A DNA stretch of 64,000 nucleotides, taken from NCBI RefSeq assembly GCF_900100385.1, contig NZ_FNFC01000016.1, positions 1 to 64,000 of the forward strand, read 5' to 3'. Below are positions 1 through 8,229 of the stretch, piece by piece. Positions within the stretch are counted from its first letter, which is position 1; the number at the start of each line of letters is the position of its first letter. A program made the position numbers and the translations under genes. Source of the DNA: Halovenus aranensis (GTDB taxonomy: Archaea; Halobacteriota; Halobacteria; Halobacteriales; Haloarculaceae). The notes beneath the pieces were generated by a model, which did no database searches, was not told where the DNA came from, and was given only the letters and a program-made list of their open reading frames with translations.

Positions 1-227
1 GGCGTCAATCGCTGATAGAACCCGCCAGGAGAGAGTGTCTTGTCCGCTGTGTTGTTGTAGCTACGCCGAAAGCCAGCCAGTGTTCGGCTCTCGCCTGCGG
101 CGAAGCCGAACACGAATGACCATACAAAGGCAGGCATCTGCAGTTTCCCATCCCGCTCGACCACGCCGAGTTCCTCGGCGTGCTCTTCGAGCAGATCAGA
201 TGGAAAAAGCGTAGTGAGTCGACGCAT
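1..227 (-). mobile_element. IS4-type (ISH8-like) transposase, N-terminal part
   Basis: The reverse strand reads from ATG at 227 off the left edge. The product begins MRRLTTLFPSDLLEEH and continues with VWSFVFGFAAGESRTLAG and LSPGGFYQRL. This is the conserved start of IS4-family transposases of haloarchaea such as ISH8, which cut and paste DNA with a DDE nuclease. Only about 75 residues are visible and the catalytic residues lie outside the window. The insertion-sequence end should fall between 228 and about 400, but I could not place its terminal repeat. Whether the element is intact cannot be judged here. Confidence 0.8.
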
Positions 228-235
228 TATTCTCG

Positions 236-273
236 ATGAGGAGGTTTTGGTGTGCACAGCCTTTCCTCCTCAT
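236..273 (-). promoter_or_regulatory. 9-bp inverted repeat in the transposase leader
   Basis: The arms atgaggagg (236-244) and cctcctcat (265-273) are perfectly complementary around a 20-base loop, which contains the palindrome tgtgcaca. The structure ends 8 bases before the transposase start codon. In an RNA it would place a purine-rich, Shine-Dalgarno-like arm in a stem. Such hairpins can shield insertion sequences from outside transcription; that role is inferred. Confidence 0.45.
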
Positions 274-399
274 TCCTCTCAAAAAGACGCCTCGATAAGC
301 CGCTGCTGTCTCGTTGTTTTTCGCTTAGCTAAAGACAGATGGAGTTTTGTGTTAAGACACCGCGAGACGGGCGCAAGCAGGTTCTACCGGACCACAGCC

Positions 400-408
400 T
401 TTTAATAC
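400..408 (+). promoter_or_regulatory. Box A (TATA) of the cold-shock gene
   Basis: The sequence ttttaatac lies about 28 bases before the ATG at 433, the spacing expected for a leaderless haloarchaeal transcript. It may lie just outside the insertion sequence to its left. Confidence 0.45.
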
Positions 409-432
409 ATCCACCACGTCAGAACAGTTGCA

Positions 433-627
433 ATGGCAGAAGGTACGGTTGATTTCTTCAACGACACTGGCGGCTACGGTTTCATCGACACAGAAGATGC
501 GGACGAAGACGTGTTCTTCCACATGGAAGACGTCGGCGGCCCTGACCTCGAAGAAGGTCAGGAAGTCGAATTCGAGATTGTCGAGGCCGACAAGGGCCCC
601 CGGGCGAAGAACCTCGAGCGCCTGTAA
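433..627 (+). CDS. cspA: Cold-shock domain protein (CspA family)
   Basis: A 64-residue single-domain protein with the RNA-binding face of cold-shock proteins: GTVDFFNDTGGYGFI (RNP1-like) and DVFFH (RNP2-like). These proteins bind single-stranded nucleic acid and melt RNA structure. It is the usual full length. Haloarchaea carry several copies, and a close paralogue sits on the reverse strand at 27635-27829; the two differ mainly in the last third. A box A is at 400-408. The gene stands alone beside the insertion sequence. Confidence 0.93.
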   Translation: MAEGTVDFFNDTGGYGFIDTEDADEDVFFHMEDVGGPDLEEGQEVEFEIVEADKGPRAKNLERL

Positions 628-758
628 ACGCGACCAGCGGTATCGCTCTGGTTATCCAGAACCACCGCAGGTGTAGTTAGCTGCTGCCTTGCAGTAGCTT
701 ATACTCTCCTGCTTTCTCAAATCGTGACCCCTTTCCACAGCGGCGCGTAGATTCAGGT

Positions 759-1193
759 ATGGACAAAACACTGGACTCGAATCTCACACGACGAGCGTGG
801 GAACTGTTACAGCCCGGTGACATCGAACTCGACGGGCTGGTCGTTTCGACAGCACTGGCAAACGAAGAGGAGCCAGAGATGCACCAGCAGACAGTCGAAA
901 TTGGCGACGTTATCGCCGACCACGCCGGCTACGACCCGGCCGAGACGTTCGTCTACTCGGGAACCGACGACTCGGAGTTCGCATCGAACCAACACCAGGG
1001 GTTGACACTCGACGACGAGACGTTCGTCTGGGAGTGTCAGCAACTCTATCGGGACGGCTCGTTCGACATCGTCTTCTATTTCGAGGCGAGTATCGACGCC
1101 GAGGGACTGCTCGCGACGCTTCGCGAGCGCTCGTTTGAGGTAACATACGTCCACGGAGAGCCAGACGACCCGGCAGACGCCGTCGGGCTGTGA
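759..1193 (+). CDS. Small acidic haloarchaeal protein (DUF5778-like)
   Basis: 144 residues, acidic and soluble, with no signal peptide or membrane segment. The stretch EFASNQHQGLTLDDETFVWECQQ and the following FDIVFYYE-type strand match my recollection of DUF5778, a family known only from haloarchaea and without an assigned function. The start ATG at 759 gives a full-length product, and it sits alone 180 bases upstream of hemA. No catalytic motif is recognisable. The family name is from memory and should be confirmed by a profile search. Confidence 0.65.
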   Translation: MDKTLDSNLTRRAWELLQPGDIELDGLVVSTALANEEEPEMHQQTVEIGDVIADHAGYDPAETFVYSGTDDSEFASNQHQGLTLDDETFVWECQQLYRDGSFDIVFYFEASIDAEGLLATLRERSFEVTYVHGEPDDPADAVGL

Positions 1194-1377
1194 CGGGAGG
1201 CGTTTTCACCTGCTGGGAGGACGCGAGATTTTTAAACCGACGCAATCCTGAGACGCGAGTAGTGACTGAGATGGCGTGCACGCGCAGTCTGTTTCGCCGC
1301 GTTTGGAAGGCTTTAGATAGCAGGAGATGGAACCACCGAAAAGTAACTGTGGTCGAAGCTCAATCAGGTGACAGGCC

Positions 1378-2700
1378 GTGACAGGGCGAGGGCTCATCGT
1401 CGGGTCGAGCGTGTCACACCGCGAGGCATCACTGGAGCAACTCGAGGCGGCGACCATCGAGAGTGACGCTGCCACGGTCGAGGCGCTGCTGGCCGAGCCG
1501 GGTGTCGACGAGGCGCTCGTCCTCCAGACCTGCAACCGGGTGGAGGCTTACGTCGTCGCCGCGGACGAGCAGGTCGGTCAAGAGGCACTCGACTCGTTTC
1601 GCACCACGACAAAAGCCCGTGAGATGGGACACGAGGAGAGTATCCGTCACCTGTTCCGTGTCGCCGCCGGCTTGGAGTCGCTCGTGGTCGGCGAAGACCA
1701 GATTCTCGGACAGGTCCGGGAGGCGTACGAGACTGCGCGGGCCGAGAACGCCATCGGTCCGGTACTCGACGACGCCGTCAGCAAAGCGCTCCGGGTCGGC
1801 GAGCGTGCACGCACAGAGACGGCAATCAACGACGGCGTCGTCTCGGTTGCCAGTGCCGCGGTCAAACTCGCCGAGGAGACACACGGACTGGCAGATACGA
1901 CAGCGGCGGTCGTCGGCGCCGGCGAGATGGGGTCACTCGCTGCAGAACATCTCGATGGAGCGGTCGACCGACTGGTGCTCGCCAACCGCACCGTCGAACG
2001 CGCCGAGCACCTGGCCGACTCGCTGGAAGCGGCCGAAACGACCGTCGACGTGGCCGGTCTCGACGACCTCCCGACGACGCTTGCGCCCTGTGATATCGTC
2101 ATCTCGGCGACCGGCAGCACGGACTGGGTGCTAGAGCCAGCGGCCTGTCGCGGCCTCGAAGAGACGTTCGTGGTCGATATTACGCGACCACGGGATATCC
2201 CGCCGGCCGCCGACGAGATGGAGCACCTCCGGGTGTACGACCTCGACAAGCTGGAGACGGTCACCGAAAAGACCAGACAGATGCGCCACGAGGCTGCCAC
2301 TCGTGTCGAAGACATCATCGACGAGGAGTTCGACCGTCTGCTGACCCAGTACAAGCGCAAACGAGCCGATACAGTCATCTCCACAATGTACGAGAGTGCA
2401 GAACGCATCAAGGCAAACGAGCTCGAAACCGCGTTCAGGGAAGCCGACTTCGACGCCGAGCAACAGGCCGTCGTCGAAGCGATGGCCGACGCCATCGTCA
2501 ATCAACTGCTCGCTGCGCCGACCAACAGCCTCCGAGACGCTGCAGAAGACGACGACTGGTCGACGATACACACAGCCCTGCAACTGTTCGACCCGAACCT
2601 CGAAGACGGACCTCCCGCGTTCGTCGAGGAGATGGATTTCGAGGAGATTCCCGAGGGAGTCAAACAGCAACTGCTGACCGGCCTCGAAGCCGACGATTAA
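1378..2700 (+). CDS. hemA: Glutamyl-tRNA reductase
   Basis: This enzyme reduces glutamyl-tRNA(Glu) with NADPH to glutamate-1-semialdehyde, the first step of tetrapyrrole (heme, cobalamin, siroheme) synthesis. The N-terminal catalytic domain has SVSHREASLEQLE and the active-site cysteine in LQTCNRVEAY (about residue 52). HLFRVAAGLESLVVGEDQIL follows, then a nucleotide-binding fold (VVGAGEMGSLAAEHL, about 178-192) and a C-terminal helical dimerisation domain. At 440 residues it is normal length. The start is GTG at 1378. In many haloarchaea a siroheme gene precedes hemA; here the upstream neighbour is the DUF5778-like gene. Confidence 0.95.
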   Translation: MTGRGLIVGSSVSHREASLEQLEAATIESDAATVEALLAEPGVDEALVLQTCNRVEAYVVAADEQVGQEALDSFRTTTKAREMGHEESIRHLFRVAAGLESLVVGEDQILGQVREAYETARAENAIGPVLDDAVSKALRVGERARTETAINDGVVSVASAAVKLAEETHGLADTTAAVVGAGEMGSLAAEHLDGAVDRLVLANRTVERAEHLADSLEAAETTVDVAGLDDLPTTLAPCDIVISATGSTDWVLEPAACRGLEETFVVDITRPRDIPPAADEMEHLRVYDLDKLETVTEKTRQMRHEAATRVEDIIDEEFDRLLTQYKRKRADTVISTMYESAERIKANELETAFREADFDAEQQAVVEAMADAIVNQLLAAPTNSLRDAAEDDDWSTIHTALQLFDPNLEDGPPAFVEEMDFEEIPEGVKQQLLTGLEADD

Positions 2701-2747
2701 ACGGAGCCGAACTGTTTTGAGGGTGGCTGCCCTTGGTAGTTGGTGGA

Positions 2748-3026
2748 ATGGCAGACCTGCTTTCAGACGATGAAATCGACGTACAGCTCCCCGAGGAGTG
2801 GGACCGCGAGGGCGAGGAAATCGTCAGAACCTACCAGTTCGATTCGTATCTCGACGGGGTCGGCTTTGCGGCTGGTGCGGGCGGCGTCGCCGAAGACGCC
2901 TGGCACCACCCGGAGATAACACTCACCTACGGTGAAGTTGAGGTCCGTTTGACGACCCACGACGCCGGCGGTATCACGGCCAACGACATCGAACTGGCCG
3001 AGCGATTCGACGACATCTACGAGTGA
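2748..3026 (+). CDS. Pterin-4a-carbinolamine dehydratase (PCD/DCoH family)
   Basis: A 92-residue protein of the 4a-hydroxytetrahydrobiopterin dehydratase family, which recycles oxidised pterin cofactors. The features are FDSYLDGVGFAAGAGGVAEDAWHHPE, where the HHPE motif carries active-site histidines, then VEVRLTTHDAGGITANDIELA. The ATG at 2748 is preferred over an upstream in-frame GTG at 2733 because family members begin with a short stretch such as MADLLSDDE. No aromatic amino acid hydroxylase is near, so the archaeal substrate is uncertain; a role in molybdopterin or folate-like cofactor repair is possible. Confidence 0.88.
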   Translation: MADLLSDDEIDVQLPEEWDREGEEIVRTYQFDSYLDGVGFAAGAGGVAEDAWHHPEITLTYGEVEVRLTTHDAGGITANDIELAERFDDIYE

Positions 3027-3029
3027 GTC

Positions 3030-3054
3030 GGTCGTGTCACGGTGACACACGACC
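3030..3054. terminator. Nested inverted repeat after the pterin dehydratase gene
   Basis: The arms ggtcgtgt (3030-3037) and acacgacc (3047-3054) enclose a second palindrome, gtgtcac-g-gtgacac. It lies 4 bases after a stop codon and just ahead of a box A (ggtttaatc, 3061-3069) for the next gene. It could end transcription or act as an operator; no T-run follows, so neither is certain. Confidence 0.4.
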
Positions 3055-3092
3055 GGGTGTGGTTTAATCGTCGTGACAGTCAATAGCAACGT

Positions 3093-4271
3093 ATGCGAAC
3101 GAAGTCTCGACGGGCTTTTCTGGCGGTAGCAGGCGCCGCCGCACTTGCAGGATGTACCGACGGACTCTCCGGCGGGAGTGAGTCGGCCGGCGAGGACGGC
3201 GCGTCCGGAAGCGAGGCGTCGACTCCCACCCACGGAGAGGAGCCACCCACCTCGGCCGGGAACAACGCACAAGACGGCGGCGGCGAGCAGTCGTCGACTG
3301 GGCCAGGAGACGTGGCGATGCCGCTGAGCGAGTCTGCAGTGTCACTCTCGTATGAGTTGCCGGCGCTGTCAGCGGACGCAGTCAGCGGCGGGCCGCCCAA
3401 AGACGGGATTCCGTCGATCGACGAGCCGAGCTTCGACGACGCGGCATGGGGTGACGAGAATATAGACCCGGCTGACCCGGTGTTCGGTGTCACATACAAC
3501 GGCGTGACGAAGGCATATCCACAGTACATTCTCGTCTTCCACGAGATCGTCAACGACACGTTCGACGGAGAGAACCTCGCCGTGACCTACTGTCCGCTGA
3601 CCGGTAGCGCGCTGGGTTTCGAGCGCGGCGACGTCGAGTTCGGCGTGTCGGGCCGACTGGTCAACAGCAACCTCATCATGTACGACAGGGCGACTGACTC
3701 GTGGTGGCCACAGATTCACCCCGTCAACCCGGACGGCGAACTTCAGGGCCAGAAGCTATCGGAAGTGCGGGTGACCTGGACCACCTGGGAGCGCTGGCGA
3801 GACACACATCCAGAGACGAACGTACTGACCGAGGATACGGGTTCGGTCCGGCGCTACGGCTCAGACCCGTACGGTGCGTACAACCCCCGTGGCGGCTACT
3901 ACGAGCAGGATGGAACGCTGTTTGGACCGCGCCACGAGAGCGACGAGTTCCACGCCAAGGAGGTGTTTCTCGGCGCACGAACAATCGACGGAAAGGTCGC
4001 GTTCAATAAGGATACGCTCCGGCAAGAACGTCTGCTCGAAACGACGGTCGGGGAAACCCCGTATCTCGCGGCCCATCACGAGGCGCTCGATTCGGCGTGG
4101 GTCTATCGCAACACCGAGGAGGCGTCAGTAACAGCGGTCACGGACGGCTACGAGGGGCCAGACGGTGCTGTACACGCCGCCGACGAGTTACCACTGGAAT
4201 CGGTCAACGCCTTCGACGTGTTCTGGTTCTCGTGGTACGGATTCTACCCGGAGACGGAGGTCGTCGCTTGA
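3093..4271 (+). CDS. DUF3179 lipoprotein with Tat-type signal
   Basis: 392 residues. The N-terminus carries twin arginines (SRRAFLAVAGAAALAG) and a lipobox ending in Cys at about residue 21 (LAGC), so the protein is probably Tat-exported and lipid-anchored on the cell surface. A low-complexity Gly/Ser/Glu linker follows to about residue 75. The rest is the DUF3179 domain, with its hallmarks AVTYCPLTGSALGFER and LIMYDRATDSWWPQI. The conserved cysteine and tryptophans suggest a redox or binding role, but the function is unknown. A box A at 3061-3069 predicts a leaderless message. The stop overlaps the next start (TGATG), so the two genes are likely co-expressed. Confidence 0.85.
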   Translation: MRTKSRRAFLAVAGAAALAGCTDGLSGGSESAGEDGASGSEASTPTHGEEPPTSAGNNAQDGGGEQSSTGPGDVAMPLSESAVSLSYELPALSADAVSGGPPKDGIPSIDEPSFDDAAWGDENIDPADPVFGVTYNGVTKAYPQYILVFHEIVNDTFDGENLAVTYCPLTGSALGFERGDVEFGVSGRLVNSNLIMYDRATDSWWPQIHPVNPDGELQGQKLSEVRVTWTTWERWRDTHPETNVLTEDTGSVRRYGSDPYGAYNPRGGYYEQDGTLFGPRHESDEFHAKEVFLGARTIDGKVAFNKDTLRQERLLETTVGETPYLAAHHEALDSAWVYRNTEEASVTAVTDGYEGPDGAVHAADELPLESVNAFDVFWFSWYGFYPETEVVA

Positions 4272-4894
4272 TGTCGGGAAACACGCCCACACGAGCGCGC
4301 CTCAGGGCGATTCCGGCAGCGGCCAGACGCCAACTTCGAAACGTGGGGCGTGTCTCGTTCGGTCTGTTCAGGCGACGAGACTCTCGGGTGGTCTTTGCAG
4401 TCGTCACAGTCGTGTATCTCGGTACGTACCTGTACGCAATCACCGACATCGCTATCGACACCTCGGCCGGATTCAGCTACAGCATGCCGGTTGCGGACCC
4501 GCTGGCGCGGATGTTCGAGCCCGGCCCGGGACAGTTCAGTTACGAGGCTATCGCCTTCATCGAACTCGGCGTCATAACGTGGGTTTTCTCCCCGCTCAAC
4601 ACGGCACTGGGGCTCGGGATTGCTACCCTCGTCGGCGTGAACCTCGCCGTGACCTATCTGGCGGTCACCCAGCCCGCGGCCTGCGGTATCGGTGCCGGAA
4701 GCGGCGTCCTCGCCTCATTGCCCGCGCTGCTCGCCGGCGGTGCCTGCTGTGGGCCTGTCGTCGCTATCGCGCTCGGCATCCAGATGGGTGGTGTCCTTCT
4801 CACGGTGTACAGCTGGCTACTCCCAGCAAGCGTCGTGTTACTGCTGTCGAGTCTGGTCTACGTTAGCCAAAAAGTCGACCCGACGGCGGTTTGA
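4271..4894 (+). CDS. Membrane protein of unknown function, partner of the DUF3179 gene
   Basis: 207 residues with a basic, arginine-rich N-terminus and about four to five hydrophobic segments (roughly residues 39-57, 93-112, 117-135, 144-172 and 177-196). Two cysteine pairs occur in or near membrane segments, QPAACGIGAG and GGACCGPVVAI. Such small polytopic proteins with paired cysteines resemble uncharacterised membrane proteins found near redox or lipoprotein genes. The ATG at 4271 overlaps the previous stop by one base, which argues for translational coupling; a longer reading frame from 4097 lies inside the upstream gene and is unlikely. No family assignment is firm. Confidence 0.75.
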   Translation: MSGNTPTRARLRAIPAAARRQLRNVGRVSFGLFRRRDSRVVFAVVTVVYLGTYLYAITDIAIDTSAGFSYSMPVADPLARMFEPGPGQFSYEAIAFIELGVITWVFSPLNTALGLGIATLVGVNLAVTYLAVTQPAACGIGAGSGVLASLPALLAGGACCGPVVAIALGIQMGGVLLTVYSWLLPASVVLLLSSLVYVSQKVDPTAV

Positions 4895-4971
4895 GACGCG
4901 TCAGTGGGCGGAATAGTGGACCGAGCAGACACAAGGTACTTATTTTCTCCGTCACCTACAGACGAAGCCCG

Positions 4972-5637
4972 ATGACCCGTGCCGGCTACGACTTCTGGCT
5001 GCTCGACCTGGACGGAACGCTCGTCGACATCGAGCAGCCGTACATTTACGAGGTATTCGACACGATTGGAACGCGGCTCGACGTTACCTTCACCGACCGC
5101 GAGTCGGAGCTGGTCTGGTACGGTATCGGCGAGGCGCGAAACGACCTGCTCGCCGAGAAGGGCGTCTCGCCGGAGCGGTTCTGGAACGTGTTCCACGAGG
5201 TCGAAGACCCGGACCGACGCACGGAGGCGACCTATCTCTACGACGACGCGTCGACGCTGGTTCCGTCTCTCTCCGGGCCGGTCGGAATCGTGACACATTG
5301 CCAGTCACACCTCACCGAGCCGGTGCTGTCGGCGCTGGATATCGGCGACTGGTTCGACACCGTCGTCTGCTGTACCGACGAAACGGGCTGGAAGCCCGAC
5401 CCACAGCCGGTCAGAAAGGCAATGGACGACCTCGGGGTCGGGGCCGGGCAGGACGGTGTCTTGGTCGGCGACGACCCGCAGGACATCGGCGCTGCACGGA
5501 ATGCTGGCCTGGAGGCAGTGCACGTCCGTCGGCGCGCCTATGACCGGCTCGCGCCGAGCCTTCGAGACGGCGGCGAATTCTCGTCGATGGGGGCCGACCG
5601 GCGCGTCGCCTCACTCGCCGAGCTCGCGAGCGCGTAA
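4972..5637 (+). CDS. HAD-superfamily hydrolase (phosphoglycolate phosphatase-like)
   Basis: 221 residues with all four HAD motifs: LLDLDGTLVD near the start (nucleophile Asp and acid/base Asp), the serine/threonine region GIVTHCQSHL, the lysine in TGWKPDPQPV, and VGDDPQDIGAARNAGL with the metal-binding acidic pair. The helical cap between motifs I and II marks it as a small-molecule phosphatase of the Gph type. The substrate cannot be read from the sequence. The ATG at 4972 immediately precedes motif I and is preferred over the open frame extending to 4891. It stands alone. Confidence 0.85.
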   Translation: MTRAGYDFWLLDLDGTLVDIEQPYIYEVFDTIGTRLDVTFTDRESELVWYGIGEARNDLLAEKGVSPERFWNVFHEVEDPDRRTEATYLYDDASTLVPSLSGPVGIVTHCQSHLTEPVLSALDIGDWFDTVVCCTDETGWKPDPQPVRKAMDDLGVGAGQDGVLVGDDPQDIGAARNAGLEAVHVRRRAYDRLAPSLRDGGEFSSMGADRRVASLAELASA

Positions 5638-5681
5638 TCGACACCGGGGGGTTTTTCGCTCCCGGGTCCTAACTGTCAAAT

Positions 5682-6035
5682 ATGTCAGCGCTCCGCGAGG
5701 CGTTACGGGAGCTCCCGGACGCCGTTTTCGGCGACGTACTGGAGAGCGACGACGCGTACTTGCTGGTGCTCGATTTGCCCGGCACGACGCCGGACTCAGT
5801 CGAGTTGTCCGTCGAGCGCGGGCTCCTCGAAGTCACAGCCAGCCGTGACCGGATGGCCCCCGAAGGGTTCGAGCGCGTCGTCGATGGGCGTGAGGACGAA
5901 CTCTCCTTCGAACTACCCGTCCCGATGGACGCGACCGGGCGCGACGCCGAGGCGTCGATCGGCGGTGGCGTGCTCGAACTCAAACTGCCCAAACAGGCAG
6001 CGTCAACCAAGACGACCATTCCCGTGACCGAATAG
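5682..6035 (+). CDS. Hsp20/alpha-crystallin family small heat-shock protein
   Basis: 117 residues forming one alpha-crystallin domain: DAYLLVLDLPGTTPDSVELSVERG, then LEVTASRDR, and the closing strand GGVLELKLPK, the usual position of the G-V-L motif. A short C-terminal tail follows, without a clear I-x-I motif. Such proteins hold unfolding proteins in solution without ATP. The gene lies 6 bases upstream of the UbiB-like kinase gene and may share its message. Confidence 0.85.
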   Translation: MSALREALRELPDAVFGDVLESDDAYLLVLDLPGTTPDSVELSVERGLLEVTASRDRMAPEGFERVVDGREDELSFELPVPMDATGRDAEASIGGGVLELKLPKQAASTKTTIPVTE

Positions 6036-6041
6036 CGAGGT

Positions 6042-7802
6042 GTGGTGTCGGTGAACCTCCGAGCCTACCGGCGGTTCGTGGTCGTTGCGTGGCAGTTCCT
6101 GCCGCTACTCGTCGCGTACGCCCGAGACCGCCGGCGGTTCCTGCTGTTTGGCAAGTCACGGAGTGTGAGCGCAGAGCAGCGACGCAAGCGCGCGACGAAG
6201 CTGCTCGACTCGCTAATCACCCTGGGGCCGACGTTTATCAAGCTCGGCCAGTTGCTCTCGACCCGGCCTGATATCCTGCCCCCGGAGTATCTGTCCGAGT
6301 TCTCCCGCCTGCAAGACGACGTTCCGCCGGCCGACTGGGCGGAGGCAGAACGCGTCATCGAGGCGGAACTCGGGCCAGTCGACGAACAGTTCGACGAGTT
6401 CGACACCGAGTCAATAAGCGGGGCGAGTCTCGGACAGGTGTACGTCGCTCGACTCGACGACGAGCCGGTCGCAGTGAAGGTCCGCCGCCCCGATGTCGAG
6501 GAGCTAGTCGAGGCAGACCTCAGGGTCATCCGCTGGTCGTTGCCGCTGTTGATGCGTTTTGTTGACGAGGCGCGGTCGTTCTCCTTAGAGACGCTCGCCG
6601 ACGAGTTCGCCAAAACGATTCGCGAGGAGATGGACTACGAGCGCGAGGCCGAGATGCTGACCGAGATTCGGGAAAACTTCAGCGACGACGAGAACGTCCG
6701 CATCCCAGATACTATCGAGAGCCACTCGACTGGTCGCGTGCTCACGATGGAGTACGTCAACGGGACGAAAATCTCTGACCTCGACCAGCTCGACGACAAA
6801 GGTCTGGACCGCTCGGAGCTGGCAGAGCGGCTCCAGCGGACCTATCTGCAGATGATAATCGACGACGGCGTCTTCCACGCCGACCCCCATCCGGGGAATC
6901 TCGCCGTCGCAGACGACGGGACCCTCGTGTTCTATGACTTCGGCATGAGCGGCTACGTCGACCCATTCGTCCAGGACCGCATCGTCGACTTCTACGGCGC
7001 GGTCGCCCGCCGAGACATCGACGCTATCCTCGATTCGCTTATCGAAATCGGGACGCTCTCGCCGGAGGCCGACCGTCAGCTGATGGCCGAGGTAGCTGAA
7101 ATCGCCATCCAGGACGCAAGCGGCGAAGAGGTCGAGCAGTATCGCGTCCAGCAAATCGTCCAGCAACTCGAAGACACGATTTACGAGTTCCCGCTTCGCC
7201 TACCGCCGAACCTGGCGCTCGTCTTACGGGTGGCGACCGTCGTCGAGGGAGTCTGTGTGACACTCGACCCCGAGTTCGATTTCATCTCTGTCGCGACGAC
7301 GTACCTCGGCGAGCAGGGCTACATCGAGGAGGGTGTGCGCGAGTACATCAGTGACCAGGGCGAACAGCTCCGCGAGTCGACAACCGCCGCCGTCCGCATC
7401 CCGCCAAAACTGGAGTCGGCGCTCGACCGTATCGAACGCGATAGCGTCCGGGTCACGGCCGAACTCGACGACGACCGGAACTACTTCGATCTGCTCGCAA
7501 AGCGAATCGTCCTCGGGCTGTTGATGACAGCGACGGTCGTCTCGGGCACCTTGCTGTATGTCGCCGAGGCGTTCCTGTTGAGTGGCGGGTTCGGCGCAGT
7601 CACGCTCGCTGTCGGGGTGGTGCTGTACCGGTCGTTCACGAAATCGCGGACCCTGCGTGGCAAGCCGCAGTTCACGCGCCAGCGGATGCGCCAGCGCGAA
7701 GAGGAACGCGACGAGGACGCCATGGGGCCGGCGAGCCTGGGCGTGCCTTCGACAGAGTCCGAGAGCGTCGACTCGCCGATTCTGGACGGGACAGAGGAGT
7801 AA
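6042..7802 (+). CDS. ABC1/AarF/UbiB family atypical kinase
   Basis: 586 residues. The family hallmarks are present in order: the KxGQ motif in FIKLGQLLSTRPDILPPEY (about residues 65-83), ASLGQVYVARL with VAVKVRRP (ATP-site Ala-rich loop and Lys), the acidic helix DYEREAEML, and the catalytic and metal motifs FHADPHPGNLAV and VFYDFGMSG. Two C-terminal membrane segments (about 487-535) anchor it, as in UbiB proteins. Bacterial and mitochondrial members support quinone synthesis; the archaeal role is not settled and may concern menaquinone or isoprenoid lipids. The start is GTG at 6042, with in-frame GTGs at 6045 and 6051 also possible. Confidence 0.9.
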   Translation: MVSVNLRAYRRFVVVAWQFLPLLVAYARDRRRFLLFGKSRSVSAEQRRKRATKLLDSLITLGPTFIKLGQLLSTRPDILPPEYLSEFSRLQDDVPPADWAEAERVIEAELGPVDEQFDEFDTESISGASLGQVYVARLDDEPVAVKVRRPDVEELVEADLRVIRWSLPLLMRFVDEARSFSLETLADEFAKTIREEMDYEREAEMLTEIRENFSDDENVRIPDTIESHSTGRVLTMEYVNGTKISDLDQLDDKGLDRSELAERLQRTYLQMIIDDGVFHADPHPGNLAVADDGTLVFYDFGMSGYVDPFVQDRIVDFYGAVARRDIDAILDSLIEIGTLSPEADRQLMAEVAEIAIQDASGEEVEQYRVQQIVQQLEDTIYEFPLRLPPNLALVLRVATVVEGVCVTLDPEFDFISVATTYLGEQGYIEEGVREYISDQGEQLRESTTAAVRIPPKLESALDRIERDSVRVTAELDDDRNYFDLLAKRIVLGLLMTATVVSGTLLYVAEAFLLSGGFGAVTLAVGVVLYRSFTKSRTLRGKPQFTRQRMRQREEERDEDAMGPASLGVPSTESESVDSPILDGTEE

Positions 7803-7823
7803 CCCCCGACTCCATTCCAAACC

Positions 7824-7830
7824 GTTTATA
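7824..7830 (+). promoter_or_regulatory. Box A of the aIF5A gene
   Basis: The sequence gtttata lies about 27 bases before the ATG at 7855, fitting a leaderless transcript that would run on into the overlapping agmatinase-family gene. Confidence 0.45.
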
Positions 7831-7854
7831 GTTGCAGGTAGATAATCCCGCCAC

Positions 7855-8229
7855 ATGGCAAAACAGCAGACAGAAGTGCGAGAACTGGACGAGGGAAGTT
7901 ACGTCATGATCGAGGACGTGCCGTGTAAGATAACGGGCTACAGTACCGCAAAACCCGGAAAGCACGGCAGTGCAAAGGCGCGTATCGAGGCAACTGGAGT
8001 CTACGACGGGCAGAAGCGGTCGCTCTCCCAGCCGGTCGACGCGAAAATCTGGGTGCCAATCATCAACCGCAAGCAGGGTCAGGTCCTCGACGTGCGCGAC
8101 GGAGAGATTCAGGTGATGGACCTCGAAACGTACGATAACTTCGTGATGCGGGCCGAAGACACCGAGGACCTCGCACCCGACGACGAAATCGAGTTCCTCG
8201 AACACGAGGACCAGCGAAAAATCGTCTGA
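7855..8229 (+). CDS. eif5A: Translation initiation factor aIF5A
   Basis: 124 residues with an SH3-like N-terminal domain and an OB-fold C-terminal domain. The loop [15 protein letters not shown] carries the lysine (Lys36) that is modified to deoxyhypusine or hypusine in archaea and eukaryotes. The factor helps ribosomes through difficult peptide bonds. It is normal archaeal length. The stop codon overlaps the ATG of the following agmatinase-family gene (TGATG), linking the factor to polyamine metabolism, from which the modification is drawn. Confidence 0.96.
   Translation: MAKQQTEVRELDEGSYVMIEDVPCKITGYSTAKPGKHGSAKARIEATGVYDGQKRSLSQPVDAKIWVPIINRKQGQVLDVRDGEIQVMDLETYDNFVMRAEDTEDLAPDDEIEFLEHEDQRKIV

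Noticed and set aside
4097-4270. In-frame upstream extension of the membrane protein gene
   Set aside because: It lies inside the DUF3179 coding region, is arginine-rich and shadow-like. The ATG at 4271 overlaps the stop exactly.
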